In this document: positions 32,239-40,266 of the stretch, one piece after another
Position numbering within the stretch: the stretch's first letter is position 1
How the letters are laid out: each line of letters begins with the position of its first letter
Assembly: GCA_040386155.1 (NCBI GenBank)
Contig: JAZKFZ010000002.1
Span: 62,001 to 126,000, forward strand
DNA: 64,000 bases
Reading direction: 5' to 3'
Origin: M0103 sp040386155
Lineage (GTDB): Bacteria; Bacteroidota; Bacteroidia; Flavobacteriales_D; Crocinitomicaceae
Position numbers and translations under genes: made by a program
Notes under the pieces: model-generated
The model's database searches: none
Told to the model about the DNA's origin: nothing
The model's input: the letters and a program-made list of their open reading frames with translations, nothing else

Positions 32239-33486
32239 ATGGAAATTATTATTAAGCGAAGCCAAATTGAAGGGAATGTAATAGTTCCTCCTTCGAAAAG
32301 TGATGCGCAAAGAGCCCTGATTGCTGCTCTATTGTCCCACGGGAAAAGTACCATTCATAATTTGGGAAATAGTGCAGATGTGCTGAATGTGTTGCGACTA
32401 GCAAAGAAAATGGGTGCTATTGTGATTAGTGAGAACCCGTTGGAAATCTATGGAATGCAAGAGCTTCAATTTTCAGGAAAATTTAACATTGGAGAAAGTG
32501 GTTTGGCTTTGCGTGTATTAACAACAGCTTTTGCACTTAATGCAGCACAAGTTTCAATAAGTGGCAGAGGGACTTTGAATAAACGATCAATGCTTTTTTT
32601 TGATGAGGTCTTGCCTTCTTTCGGAGTTGATTTTAAAAGTAACAATGGTTTTCTGCCATTCGAATTGAATGGCGAATTAAAAGCATGTGATATTTCGCTC
32701 GATGGAACGCAAAGTTCACAATATATAACAGGATTGTTGATGGCTTTGCCTTTAGTACAAGGAACAAGCCGCATCAATGTAGAAAACTTAATCAGTAAGC
32801 CATATATCGAAATGACTTTGAAAACACTTCAGAAATTTGGTGTTCTCATTGAATCAAAAAATCTAAAAGAGTTTATTATTCCAGGCAATCAAAAATACCT
32901 AGAAACCGATTATTATGTGGAAGGAGATTGGAGTGCCGCTTCGTATTGGCTAGTGGCTGCAGCGCTTGGTGGAGCGATCAAAGTACAAGGAGTAAGCATG
33001 TCAAGTCTTCAAGCTGATAAGAAATTACTTTCGGCATTGCTTGCGGCTAATTGTGTGGTCAACTTTGAATTAGATGGTATTGTGGTGGACGGAAGCAAGC
33101 GAAAGGCGTTTTCATTTGATGCAACGGATTGTCCAGATTTGTTTCCATCATTGGTTACTTTGGCAGCATTTACCGAAGGTACTACAACAATTCAAGGGGC
33201 CAATAGACTGCAAAACAAGGAAAGTGATCGTGCAAAAGTCCTCATTAAAGAGTTCGCAAAATTGGGAGTTCAGATAGTGAAAGTGGACGACACTTTAGTG
33301 ATAGATGGAAAAAACGAGGTAAATGGCGGAGTTATTAATTCACACCATGATCATCGAATCGCGATGTGCTTTGGAATTGCAGGATTATTTTCAGAAGCGC
33401 CCATCACCATTAAAAATGCAGAAGCAGTTCACAAAAGTTATCCAGATTTTTGGCAAGATGTAGCGAGATTATCGGTTTTAGAATAG
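32239..33486 (+). CDS. aroA: 3-phosphoshikimate 1-carboxyvinyltransferase (EPSP synthase)
   Basis: 415 residues. The N-terminal substrate loop is PPSKSDAQRALIAALL. Further recognisable blocks are LGNSADVLNVL, GESGLALRVLT, TLNKRSM, DGTQSSQYITGLLMALP, EGDWSAASYWLVAAALGG, DCPDLFPSLVTLAAF, NRLQNKESDR and HHDHRIAMCFGIAGL. It makes 5-enolpyruvylshikimate-3-phosphate from shikimate-3-phosphate and PEP in the cytoplasm. At roughly 415 residues it is slightly short, as usual in Bacteroidota. The GNS in place of the more common GNSGT-type loop is a small divergence. It is co-transcribed with the DAHP synthase fusion, 3 bp upstream. Confidence 0.93.
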   Translation: MEIIIKRSQIEGNVIVPPSKSDAQRALIAALLSHGKSTIHNLGNSADVLNVLRLAKKMGAIVISENPLEIYGMQELQFSGKFNIGESGLALRVLTTAFALNAAQVSISGRGTLNKRSMLFFDEVLPSFGVDFKSNNGFLPFELNGELKACDISLDGTQSSQYITGLLMALPLVQGTSRINVENLISKPYIEMTLKTLQKFGVLIESKNLKEFIIPGNQKYLETDYYVEGDWSAASYWLVAAALGGAIKVQGVSMSSLQADKKLLSALLAANCVVNFELDGIVVDGSKRKAFSFDATDCPDLFPSLVTLAAFTEGTTTIQGANRLQNKESDRAKVLIKEFAKLGVQIVKVDDTLVIDGKNEVNGGVINSHHDHRIAMCFGIAGLFSEAPITIKNAEAVHKSYPDFWQDVARLSVLE

Positions 33487-33536
33487 ATCGTAATGTAACT
33501 ATTTATGGGATGGGGGTTATCTCTAAAAACTACATT

Positions 33537-34445
33537 ATGATCAAAATACTGACCCTATTTGCTGGCTCCGCTGTGCTCTTGTTAAGCACTGCTTCGATCG
33601 ATAAGAAAGAAGCCAAAAAAGTAATTAAAACACTCAATGAGAATTATGCCTTCGTTCCCTCAGGAAGTATTTCTCTAGATTCTCAAACTACTTCGATACA
33701 ATCATTCATCATTTTTAAAACCGAGGTAGATAATTTAGATTATCAATTATTCTTAAAAGAATTGAAAGCTTCAGGCGACATTGAGAAGTTGAAAATTGCG
33801 CAAATTGACACCTCAAATTGGTCACAAGGAAAGAATTTAATGGAGGCGTATAAACAATATTACCATTGTCATCCTGCATATCAAAACTATCCTGTTGTTA
33901 ATATCTCCAAAGAAGGAGCAACATTATATTGTGAATGGCTAAGTGCAAAAATCAACAAAATTTTACCGGAGGGACAAGGACTTGTTTTTCGTTTACCTAC
34001 GAAGGCTGAATGGTTGCAAGCGGCCCGAGGTGGTTTAGAACTTAATACGTATGCGTGGGGTGGGCCTCATTTAAGAAATACAAAAGGGATGATTCTGTGT
34101 AATTTTTTACAGTTGGATGCCGAAAATATAACGAGAGATGAGAACAATGAGTACAAGATTGTACCAACTTTTTATTTTACCGCTCCCGGTGGATTACATG
34201 ATGATATTCTAGCGCCCAGTAAATCGTATTGGCCGAATGGCTTTGATATCTATAACATGAATGGAAATGCAGCTGAAATTTTAAGTGACAAAGCTGAAGT
34301 AATTGGCGGCTCTTGGCGCGACCCAGGGTATGACGTTCGCAACGAGAGTGTGAAGGCGTACAAAGGTTCTGCAACAAACATAGGTTTTAGAATTGTGGCA
34401 ACAGTAAACCCTTCTAAAATGACTTGGTTAAAAGTGAAAAAGTAG
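33537..34445 (+). CDS. Exported FGE/SUMF1-fold protein (GldJ/GldK-like domain)
   Basis: 302 residues from the ATG at 33537, where a signal peptide begins (MIKILTLFAGSAVLLLSTAS); longer starts at 33450 and 33510 would overlap or crowd aroA. The domain is of the formylglycine-generating-enzyme type: PSGSISLDSQTTSIQSFIIFKTEVDNLDYQLFL-like entry, YPVVNISKEGATLYCEWLS, FRLPTKAEWLQAARGG, MNGNAAEIL, IGGSWRDP and a closing NIGFRIVA. In Bacteroidota such domains also form structural gliding/T9SS proteins (GldJ, GldK), but those are lipoproteins and there is no lipobox Cys here. The catalytic Cys pair of true FGEs is not evident, so a structural or binding role is more likely. Confidence 0.8.
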   Translation: MIKILTLFAGSAVLLLSTASIDKKEAKKVIKTLNENYAFVPSGSISLDSQTTSIQSFIIFKTEVDNLDYQLFLKELKASGDIEKLKIAQIDTSNWSQGKNLMEAYKQYYHCHPAYQNYPVVNISKEGATLYCEWLSAKINKILPEGQGLVFRLPTKAEWLQAARGGLELNTYAWGGPHLRNTKGMILCNFLQLDAENITRDENNEYKIVPTFYFTAPGGLHDDILAPSKSYWPNGFDIYNMNGNAAEILSDKAEVIGGSWRDPGYDVRNESVKAYKGSATNIGFRIVATVNPSKMTWLKVKK

Positions 34446-34456
34446 ACTTAAAGACC

Positions 34457-34593
34457 AAAAGACCCGCTTTGCTGAAAGACTAGATTTCTTGACAACGAAT
34501 AAGTCTTGAAGTCTTTTGTCCAATAGCGAAGCGGGTCTTTTGTCTAATAGCGGAGCGAGTCTTTTGTTTAATAGCGAAGCAAGTATTTTGTCT
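34457..34593. repeat. Intergenic repeat cluster with inverted and 24-bp tandem repeats
   Basis: Three and a half tandem 24-bp units (starting 34511, 34535, 34559, 34583) of the form gtcttttgtYYaatagcgaag. In addition aaaagacccgctttgct (34457-34473) is the reverse complement, with one change, of the sequence at 34525-34541. A related sequence occurs in the intergenic region at 41244-41305. No gene is present between 34446 and 34628. Confidence 0.75.
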
Positions 34594-34628
34594 ATTTCAC
34601 ATTTGTCTAAATTGTCTAACTTAGGAGC

Positions 34629-35021
34629 ATGAAATTCGACGAAATTATTGCAGAAGTAGAAAAGTTCCATGATTCATTTGGAATTCAAAACAATTATCAA
34701 CCTACGGTTGAGTTTACACCACAAGAAATTGAATTGCGCTTTAATTTGATGAAAGAGGAAAATGAAGAGTACCTCGAAGCCGCAAAAAATAATGACATCG
34801 TAGAAGTTGCAGATGCACTTGGAGATCAATTATACATTTTGTGCGGAACAATTCTTCGTCATGGTTTACAAGATAAAATTGTGGAAGTTTTTCAAGAAAT
34901 TCAACGTTCAAACATGAGTAAGTTGGATGAAAACGGAAAGCCAATCTACCGTGAAGATGGAAAAGTGTTGAAGTCAAGCCTCTACTTTCGACCAAACATA
35001 AAAAGGATACTTGAAAAATGA
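34629..35021 (+). CDS. MazG/PRA-PH-like nucleotide pyrophosphohydrolase
   Basis: 130 residues. The all-alpha NTP pyrophosphohydrolase motif is present: EENEEYLEAA (acidic metal ligands, about 41-46) and VADALGDQLYIL (about 60-68, ExxD-type second site). The C-terminal part (DENGKPIYREDGKVLKSSLYFRPNI) is typical of the phosphoribosyl-ATP pyrophosphatase-like subgroup found with phage and bacterial house-cleaning enzymes. It would hydrolyse a non-canonical or surplus NTP to the NMP. The stop overlaps the start of the Nudix gene by 4 bp (ATGA), so two nucleotide-cleansing hydrolases are co-translated. Confidence 0.8.
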   Translation: MKFDEIIAEVEKFHDSFGIQNNYQPTVEFTPQEIELRFNLMKEENEEYLEAAKNNDIVEVADALGDQLYILCGTILRHGLQDKIVEVFQEIQRSNMSKLDENGKPIYREDGKVLKSSLYFRPNIKRILEK

Positions 35022-35470
35022 ATTCCTTGACAGGGAAACGCTTCAATATCAGAGTGTATGGTCTCATCATCAACAGTTTGAATGAGGTATTGCTATCCGA
35101 CGAGTGTCGAGCTGATTTTTCATTTACTAAATTTCCTGGAGGCGGATTGGAATTCGGAGAATCGCTCACTTCTTGTCTCCAGCGAGAACTGCATGAAGAA
35201 CTTGGATTGGAATTTGAAATCGGAGAGTTGTTTTACGTCAATGAACACGTGCAGCTTTCTAAATTCAATGAAAACGATCAACTTTTTACTTTTTATTTTC
35301 TAGTGAATGGTGCCTCATTTGAAGGTCGTTTTCGAGATAAATATGAAATTCCTCTAACGATACCTGGCGAAAAGCAACGTTGGAAAAAAATTACTTCCAT
35401 TCAAGAAGAAGATTTCACCTTTCCTATTGATAAAATTGTAGCTAAAAAGTTACTTACTTTGTACGCCTAA
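35018..35470 (+). CDS. Nudix hydrolase
   Basis: 150 residues. The Nudix box is complete: GGGLEFGESLTSCLQRELHEELGL, i.e. Gx5Ex7REUxEExGU written over residues about 41-64; a metal-dependent pyrophosphatase site. The N-terminal part (NIRVYGLIINSLNEVLLSDE) is the usual first strand pair. The substrate (a nucleoside diphosphate linked to another moiety) cannot be predicted. It overlaps the upstream pyrophosphohydrolase by 4 bp and converges on the glycosyltransferase gene, with a 17-bp overlap of the 3' ends. Confidence 0.88.
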   Translation: MNSLTGKRFNIRVYGLIINSLNEVLLSDECRADFSFTKFPGGGLEFGESLTSCLQRELHEELGLEFEIGELFYVNEHVQLSKFNENDQLFTFYFLVNGASFEGRFRDKYEIPLTIPGEKQRWKKITSIQEEDFTFPIDKIVAKKLLTLYA

Positions 35471-36362
35471 TTTTATCATTTTCTTGCAGGCATTCCATTA
35501 AAATTCCTAATTTGTAGAAATCAAAAAAAGCGAGATAGACGATTCCTTTTTTGAGGTAAAACAACTGAATTTTTTTTGTAGCCTTAAACAATAAATACAA
35601 AGGATAACGAAGAAATTTTATTCGTTGATGGAAGCGCAACAAAGCAACATCATTTCTTAAATCTTCTGTGTATTCCGGAAATTCTAAAATGGTGACTAAG
35701 TTTCTTACGCTGAGTGTTGTTTTATCGATGAACACTTCATTTTTTTCCCGATCACCAATGAGGACCGAGTTTTCAATATGCAGGATGGAGTGCTTGTTTT
35801 TTTTTAATTGAATACCAAAAAGGGTGTCTTCATGACCATAATTGCTCAGTCGCTCGTCGAATTTTAATTGCGTCAAAATATCTTTTCGCACCACAAAATT
35901 ATTCGTCATGAACGATTTATTTGGCTCTTTTTGTCGCTCTTGTGTCGACTTACTTTCTTTGTAAGTACCGTATTTCCATCGCAATAATTCCGATAAATTT
36001 GGTCGATCTTTTGAATAGCGATGTCCACCGCAAATCACCACGGGATGATCTACTAGTACCTTTATGTAATTGGCTAAAAAATTCGAATTATCAATTACAA
36101 CATCGCAATCGAGAAATAGCAAATGATGATGTGTAGCGTACTTCAAAAATTCATTTCGTATGCGTGCTCGACCAATATTTTCGTTCAATTCAATATACTT
36201 TGAGAAGCGGGCGATGGATTTATTTTCCTTTTTAAATGCTGTAGAACAATCATCTATCGCTATAATTTCTACGACATAATCAAGTACTGCACTTTGCTTC
36301 GCTAATTCCTCAACCAGCGAACGAACATCTACATTATAAATTGGAATACAAATACTTAGCAT
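35454..36362 (-). CDS. Family 2 glycosyltransferase
   Basis: 302 residues. The GT-A fold is clear: LSICIPIYNVDV, VVEIIAIDDCST (nucleotide-binding Asp), ENIGRARIRNEFL, LLFLDCDVVID (DxD-like), then MTNNFVVRKDIL and a catalytic acid region in YGHEDTLFGIQL (ED). The C-terminal 80 residues are basic with an amphipathic stretch, so the protein probably sits at the inner membrane. It would add a sugar from an NDP donor to a cell-envelope glycan. There is no polysaccharide cluster around it. It lies 10 bp downstream of the DEAD-like gene on the same strand. Confidence 0.88.
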   Translation of the reverse strand: MLSICIPIYNVDVRSLVEELAKQSAVLDYVVEIIAIDDCSTAFKKENKSIARFSKYIELNENIGRARIRNEFLKYATHHHLLFLDCDVVIDNSNFLANYIKVLVDHPVVICGGHRYSKDRPNLSELLRWKYGTYKESKSTQERQKEPNKSFMTNNFVVRKDILTQLKFDERLSNYGHEDTLFGIQLKKNKHSILHIENSVLIGDREKNEVFIDKTTLSVRNLVTILEFPEYTEDLRNDVALLRFHQRIKFLRYPLYLLFKATKKIQLFYLKKGIVYLAFFDFYKLGILMECLQENDKIRRTK

Positions 36363-36372
36363 TGTGTATCAA

Positions 36373-36996
36373 TTAACTTACAGGCTCGAATTTTATTGTT
36401 TTATAACTGAAGATAAATTCCTCCAAGTACTCTTCTATTCTTTTGTCGTTAAAGGTTTCAGAGAACATCAAATGTTGACATTTTGGCAAACTTTCAGCAA
36501 TTCTAGAAATCCTAAACTTGTGACCTTTTTTCATTAGCTCTAAGGTGTCATCCAATACAAAAAGTTTCAATTTAGAAACGTTGAAGCCATTTTGTATGTA
36601 TAAATCAAACACTCGTTTCGGAGTACCAATAATGATTTCTGTTCCATCAAAAAGGTCGTTGCGTTGTTGCAACATATTTCCTTTTTCATGCGCCATGTCA
36701 ACTGTCAAATCTAAATATTTACAGACCAGCTGCAACTTTGCATACAACTCTCGAGCTCGCACATCATCTGGAACGATTATTAATGCTCTTGGTGATCCTT
36801 CAGCTGGCTCCTCAATTTTCTGCATTGCACTTAAGATCCCCAGGGTAGATTTACCGCTGCCGTCTGGTGCTTCAATCAATAAGTTTTGACCACCTTTAAT
36901 TGTGTCAATCATCTGATTTTGAAACTCGTTAAGCTCGCTAATTTCAATAACACGAAGATGCTCTGCTAATTCTGGTCGTAATTTTTCTAATGACAT
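36373..36996 (-). CDS. Stand-alone degenerate DEAD-box N-terminal domain protein
   Basis: 207 residues, about half a helicase. Only the first RecA-like domain is present: Walker A APDGSGKST (43-51), Ia-like PDDVRARELY (76-85), Ib-like GTPKRVFDL (124-132), motif II reads VLDDT (147-151) where DEAD is expected, and motif III reads SET (179-181). The second RecA domain with motifs IV-VI is absent and no frameshift remnant lies downstream, where the glycosyltransferase gene starts 10 bp later. It may bind nucleotide and perhaps a partner or RNA, but strand separation is unlikely. It overlaps the MazG-like gene by 1 bp (TAATG), so the genes form an operon. It could be a pseudo-enzyme or a regulator. 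Confidence 0.8.
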   Translation of the reverse strand: MSLEKLRPELAEHLRVIEISELNEFQNQMIDTIKGGQNLLIEAPDGSGKSTLGILSAMQKIEEPAEGSPRALIIVPDDVRARELYAKLQLVCKYLDLTVDMAHEKGNMLQQRNDLFDGTEIIIGTPKRVFDLYIQNGFNVSKLKLFVLDDTLELMKKGHKFRISRIAESLPKCQHLMFSETFNDKRIEEYLEEFIFSYKTIKFEPVS

Positions 36997-37322
36997 TAGA
37001 TTAGTTTTTCATTGTTTTTGTGGCGATCAAAGTCACGCATCGTTTTCTTTTCAAAATTCTTTTGAAGCGCTTCCTCAAGATTGATTCCAGTTTGATTGGC
37101 AAGGCAGATTAGTACAAAAAGCACATCTGCAAGCTCATCCCCTAAATCCTTTCCTTTATCACTCTCCTTCTCGCTTTGCTCCCCGTATCTACGCGCAATT
37201 ATGCGAGCCACTTCTCCAACTTCTTCCATCAAAACAGCAGTATTTGTGAGCTCATTAAAATAGCGTACTCCATGTTCTTTGATCCAGTTGTCAACGGCAT
37301 TTTGTGCTTCTTGGATGGTCAT
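36996..37322 (-). CDS. MazG-like nucleotide pyrophosphohydrolase
   Basis: 108 residues from the ATG at 37322; the open frame reaches back to 37364, but MTIQEAQNAVDNWI is the family-typical N-terminus. The motif EEVGEVARIIARRYGE (first metal site) and LGDELADVLFVLICLA (ExxD second site) define a dimeric or tetrameric all-alpha NTP-PPase. Such enzymes remove aberrant dNTPs or NTPs. It is the first gene of a minus-strand operon with the degenerate DEAD domain and the glycosyltransferase; the stop and start codons of the first two overlap by one base. Confidence 0.88.
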   Translation of the reverse strand: MTIQEAQNAVDNWIKEHGVRYFNELTNTAVLMEEVGEVARIIARRYGEQSEKESDKGKDLGDELADVLFVLICLANQTGINLEEALQKNFEKKTMRDFDRHKNNEKLI

Positions 37323-37413
37323 TTTGAAATTGAAAATAAAGTGTTGTAACAAATTTGTGAACATTTTTTCACACTACAAAGCTACTCACTTTTACTAAAG
37401 GAAAAAGAATTCT

Positions 37414-38388
37414 TTATTTCTTGGGCAGTTTTCCGGCAATCGCTGTGGCTACTATTTGTCTCCCAAATGCGTTGTAATGTTCTGTTGGAAATGCTTCAAA
37501 AAAGCTTTCTTTCGGTAATTTTGCGTGAAGATCAATCACTAGAACGCCCATTTTTTTGAAATGATTCGTTAAAAATTCTGCATTTTTTTCAATTAGTGCT
37601 GGTAACTGCTGATCCACCAAAAGTTTCATTTTTTCAACGTTTTCTGGCAACAGCACCAAAATTAACTTGCTTTCGTGGGATTTTGCTAAAGCAACAATGG
37701 CCTCAAAATTCTTTAGTTGTTGATTGTCTGACTGAATATGAAATCCAAAGTGCTCAATCATTGTTTTCCCATCCTCACTATAATTTACTGTTTGAAAAAG
37801 TGAATCGCACCATTTTTTAATGGTTGGATGGTTGAAAGGCAAACGCTCAAATTTTTGCTGATATTCAATCGCCCGAAGATGCTCGTTTGGACTTTTATAA
37901 TCGTACCACTTTGTTGCCGCAAAAAGATGATTCAGAAGAGAAGGGCGTTCATTCCAATACACGAAATTGCGTTGGAGAGAATTTTCTAAATCTGAGTGAA
38001 TCCAGTTGGCACCAAAACTTCTCAAATTCAAATCCATCACTATTGTTTTAGGAAACTGATTTTCAGGTATTTTTTGTAAAATTTTCAGAAATATTCCTCC
38101 GTGAATAGCACTCGTGTCAATTACATTAACTGCTTGTTGAATGTTCTGTTGCAACAGGTCAGAAATGGAAAGTGTGATGCTGTCATCTGGTGCAAAAGCA
38201 GTATTGGTAGATGCTGAAAAATAGAGGAAGTTGGATTTCTTTTCAAGTCTTCTCTCAACCATTGCCTGCAGCCAACCTTCGCTTTTTTTAATGGAGGGAT
38301 AAACCCATCGCTGATGAATAATTTGTGCAACCGCTGCAACCAGCAACAATCCTAGCAATCTTACGACTATGTATTTTAGTGGCTTCAT
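37414..38388 (-). CDS. Periplasmic SGNH-like partner of the MBOAT protein
   Basis: 324 residues with one N-terminal membrane helix (about 8-26). The rest is predicted periplasmic. A Ser-containing loop (FLYFSASTNTAF) after the first strand and a closing EHYNAFGRQIVA near the C-terminus resemble the GDS and DxxH blocks of SGNH/AlgX/DltD-type hydrolases, in weak form. Its start overlaps the MBOAT stop by 1 bp (TGATG), the usual pairing of an MBOAT transporter-acyltransferase with a periplasmic acyl-transfer or hydrolase protein. Together they probably O-acylate a surface polymer. The family could not be fixed more closely. Confidence 0.7.
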   Translation of the reverse strand: MKPLKYIVVRLLGLLLVAAVAQIIHQRWVYPSIKKSEGWLQAMVERRLEKKSNFLYFSASTNTAFAPDDSITLSISDLLQQNIQQAVNVIDTSAIHGGIFLKILQKIPENQFPKTIVMDLNLRSFGANWIHSDLENSLQRNFVYWNERPSLLNHLFAATKWYDYKSPNEHLRAIEYQQKFERLPFNHPTIKKWCDSLFQTVNYSEDGKTMIEHFGFHIQSDNQQLKNFEAIVALAKSHESKLILVLLPENVEKMKLLVDQQLPALIEKNAEFLTNHFKKMGVLVIDLHAKLPKESFFEAFPTEHYNAFGRQIVATAIAGKLPKK

Positions 38389-39794
38389 CAGAATTGAAAA
38401 TAGATAAATTGCATGTCGCCTCGCGAATTAAACAATAAGATACAGAGGAAAAATACCGCGTAAAAAGTCCATCGAACGAATGAAGATTTTTCGCTGAGAT
38501 AGCGATCGATTCTTGATTTCCGAAAAAGTACTTCACTCGCAAAGAAAAGTGCAACTGGTATAAGTAGAAGAAGATATTTGATATCAAAAAGCGATTTTTC
38601 TCCAAGTGAACTTCCAAATTCTTGGAATACCCAAAATTGATTGGCACGGAACAAAATCCATCCAAACATGACAGCGGTAAACGTAGTTGACCAACGAACC
38701 GTTTTTTCAAAAAAGGATAATTTTTTTCCTTTTGGAATTGGAAAAAATGTTTGCTCGATGAGGTAATAGATACCATGGAAAAGACCCCAGTAAATAAAAG
38801 TGACGCTTGCTCCATGCCAAAGGCCACTCAATCCAAAAGTCAATATAATAGCAAAGATCCATTTTCCTTTTGAGGTTTTATTTCCCCCCAATGGAATGTA
38901 GATGTAATCTCGGAACCAAGTGGAAAGTGAAATATGCCATCGATCCCAAAATTCTTTTAAAGAATAGGAACTGTAAGGGGAACGAAAATTGTCTTGTAAT
39001 TTCACGCCAAACAAATGCGCTACACCAATTGCAATAAGTGTATAGCCAAAGAAATCGGCATAGATTTGAAATCCGAACAGCAAGGCACCGATAACACGAG
39101 AATAAAGGTCAAAATCTTTTGGTTGCAGGTAAAGCGGAGCGATAATGTCACCAAAATTATCTGCAATGACCATCTTCAGGAAGAAGCCGTATAGCATCAA
39201 GCGAAACGCTTTTTTAACAATCTCAAAGGTAGGATTCGGTGCGTTAAAAAGTTGTGGATGAAGGTGTTCAAATCGCTCAATTGGTCCTGCAACTAACTGC
39301 GGGAAAAAGTTGACGAAAAGCGCAAATTTGGCAAAATTTCGTTCGGGAATGGTTCTGCCTCGATAAACATCAATGGCATAACTGACCGTTTGAAACGTAT
39401 AAAAAGAAATACCAACTGGAATTCCAAATTCGAAAATGAATTGCAGGTACAAGAACGACTCATTGTCATTGGCAAGCGCCTTGAACCATGCACTTCCCCC
39501 AATGAGAAAATGGAAGTATTTGAATAAAATTAAAACGCCAAAATTCGAAATTAAACTGAACGCAAGCCAAATTCGTTTCTTGAGAATGGTTTTTGAGCGA
39601 TAGATGAAATTTGAAATAAAAAATTCAGTGGCGGTGGAGTAGAGCAGAAGTGCTAGATACTCAACTTTCCAGCCTGCATAAAAAACATAACTCATCACCA
39701 ACAGAGAAATCCACCTTGATTTGCGAGGCAATGCATAAAATAGCAGCAAGACCAGTGGAAGAAATAGTAGAAATTGGATGGAGTTAAATGTCAT
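38388..39794 (-). CDS. MBOAT family membrane O-acyltransferase (AlgI-like)
   Basis: 468 residues with about eleven membrane helices. The N-terminus FLLFLPLVLLLFYALPRKSRW and the blocks VGISFYTFQTVSYAIDVYRG, FFPQLVAGPIERF, DFFGYTLIAIGVAHLFGV, FWDRWHISLSTWFRDYIYIPLGG and LSGLWHGAS (the invariant MBOAT His) are those of AlgI/DltB-like proteins. It would pass an acyl group across the inner membrane to an exported glycan, with the SGNH-like protein encoded 1 bp downstream. Gene order with dtd and rsgA upstream is on the same strand, but a 16-bp gap separates dtd. The acyl acceptor is unknown. Confidence 0.93.
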   Translation of the reverse strand: MTFNSIQFLLFLPLVLLLFYALPRKSRWISLLVMSYVFYAGWKVEYLALLLYSTATEFFISNFIYRSKTILKKRIWLAFSLISNFGVLILFKYFHFLIGGSAWFKALANDNESFLYLQFIFEFGIPVGISFYTFQTVSYAIDVYRGRTIPERNFAKFALFVNFFPQLVAGPIERFEHLHPQLFNAPNPTFEIVKKAFRLMLYGFFLKMVIADNFGDIIAPLYLQPKDFDLYSRVIGALLFGFQIYADFFGYTLIAIGVAHLFGVKLQDNFRSPYSSYSLKEFWDRWHISLSTWFRDYIYIPLGGNKTSKGKWIFAIILTFGLSGLWHGASVTFIYWGLFHGIYYLIEQTFFPIPKGKKLSFFEKTVRWSTTFTAVMFGWILFRANQFWVFQEFGSSLGEKSLFDIKYLLLLIPVALFFASEVLFRKSRIDRYLSEKSSFVRWTFYAVFFLCILLFNSRGDMQFIYFQF

Positions 39795-39810
39795 TCTTTT
39801 TCAAAAAAAA

Positions 39811-40266
39811 TCATTCTTTATTTTTCGAGTCGATAAGAATTGTCACTGGTCCGTCATTGACAAGTGAAACTTGCATATCGGCACCAAAAATACCTGATTT
39901 CACAATAAATTCAAAAGAGTCATTTAAGTGCTTCAAAAAGTATTCATAGAGAGGGATGGCCGTTTCTGGTCCAGCAGATTGGATAAAACTCGGACGATTT
40001 CCTTTTTTTGTTGAAGCAAATAATGTAAATTGACTGACCACCAAAATACTTCCTTGGATGTCTTTTAACGACAAGTTCATTTTACCTTCTGCATCTGAAA
40101 AAATGCGCAATTGTGTAATTTTTTGGAGGAGATAGTCGGCATCTTCAAGCTTGTCTTCGTGTTCAATTCCGATCAATACAAGTAGACCTTGTCCAATACT
40201 TCGATCTTCAGTGTCGTTTTCAATTTCAACAGACGCTTTTTTCACACGTTGAATCAGCGCTCTCAT
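39811..40266 (-). CDS. dtd: D-aminoacyl-tRNA deacylase
   Basis: 151 residues, the standard length. Family blocks: MRALIQRVKKASVEI at the start, GLLVLIGIEHED, the active-site SQFTLFAS, GNRPSFIQSAGPE, FGADMQVSLVNDGPVTI with the cross-subunit Gly-Pro motif. It removes D-amino acids (and Gly from tRNA-Ala) from tRNAs, as a cytoplasmic dimer. The start overlaps the rsgA stop by one base, so the two are one operon. Confidence 0.96.
   Translation of the reverse strand: MRALIQRVKKASVEIENDTEDRSIGQGLLVLIGIEHEDKLEDADYLLQKITQLRIFSDAEGKMNLSLKDIQGSILVVSQFTLFASTKKGNRPSFIQSAGPETAIPLYEYFLKHLNDSFEFIVKSGIFGADMQVSLVNDGPVTILIDSKNKE

Noticed and set aside
33450..33536. Longer start for the FGE-like protein
   Set aside because: It would overlap aroA and push the signal peptide to residue 30; the ATG at 33537 starts a normal signal peptide.
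34428..34670. 80-codon minus-strand frame made of repeated KRLAPLLDKRPASLL-like residues
   Set aside because: It is a translation of the intergenic 24-bp repeats and crosses into the start of the downstream gene.
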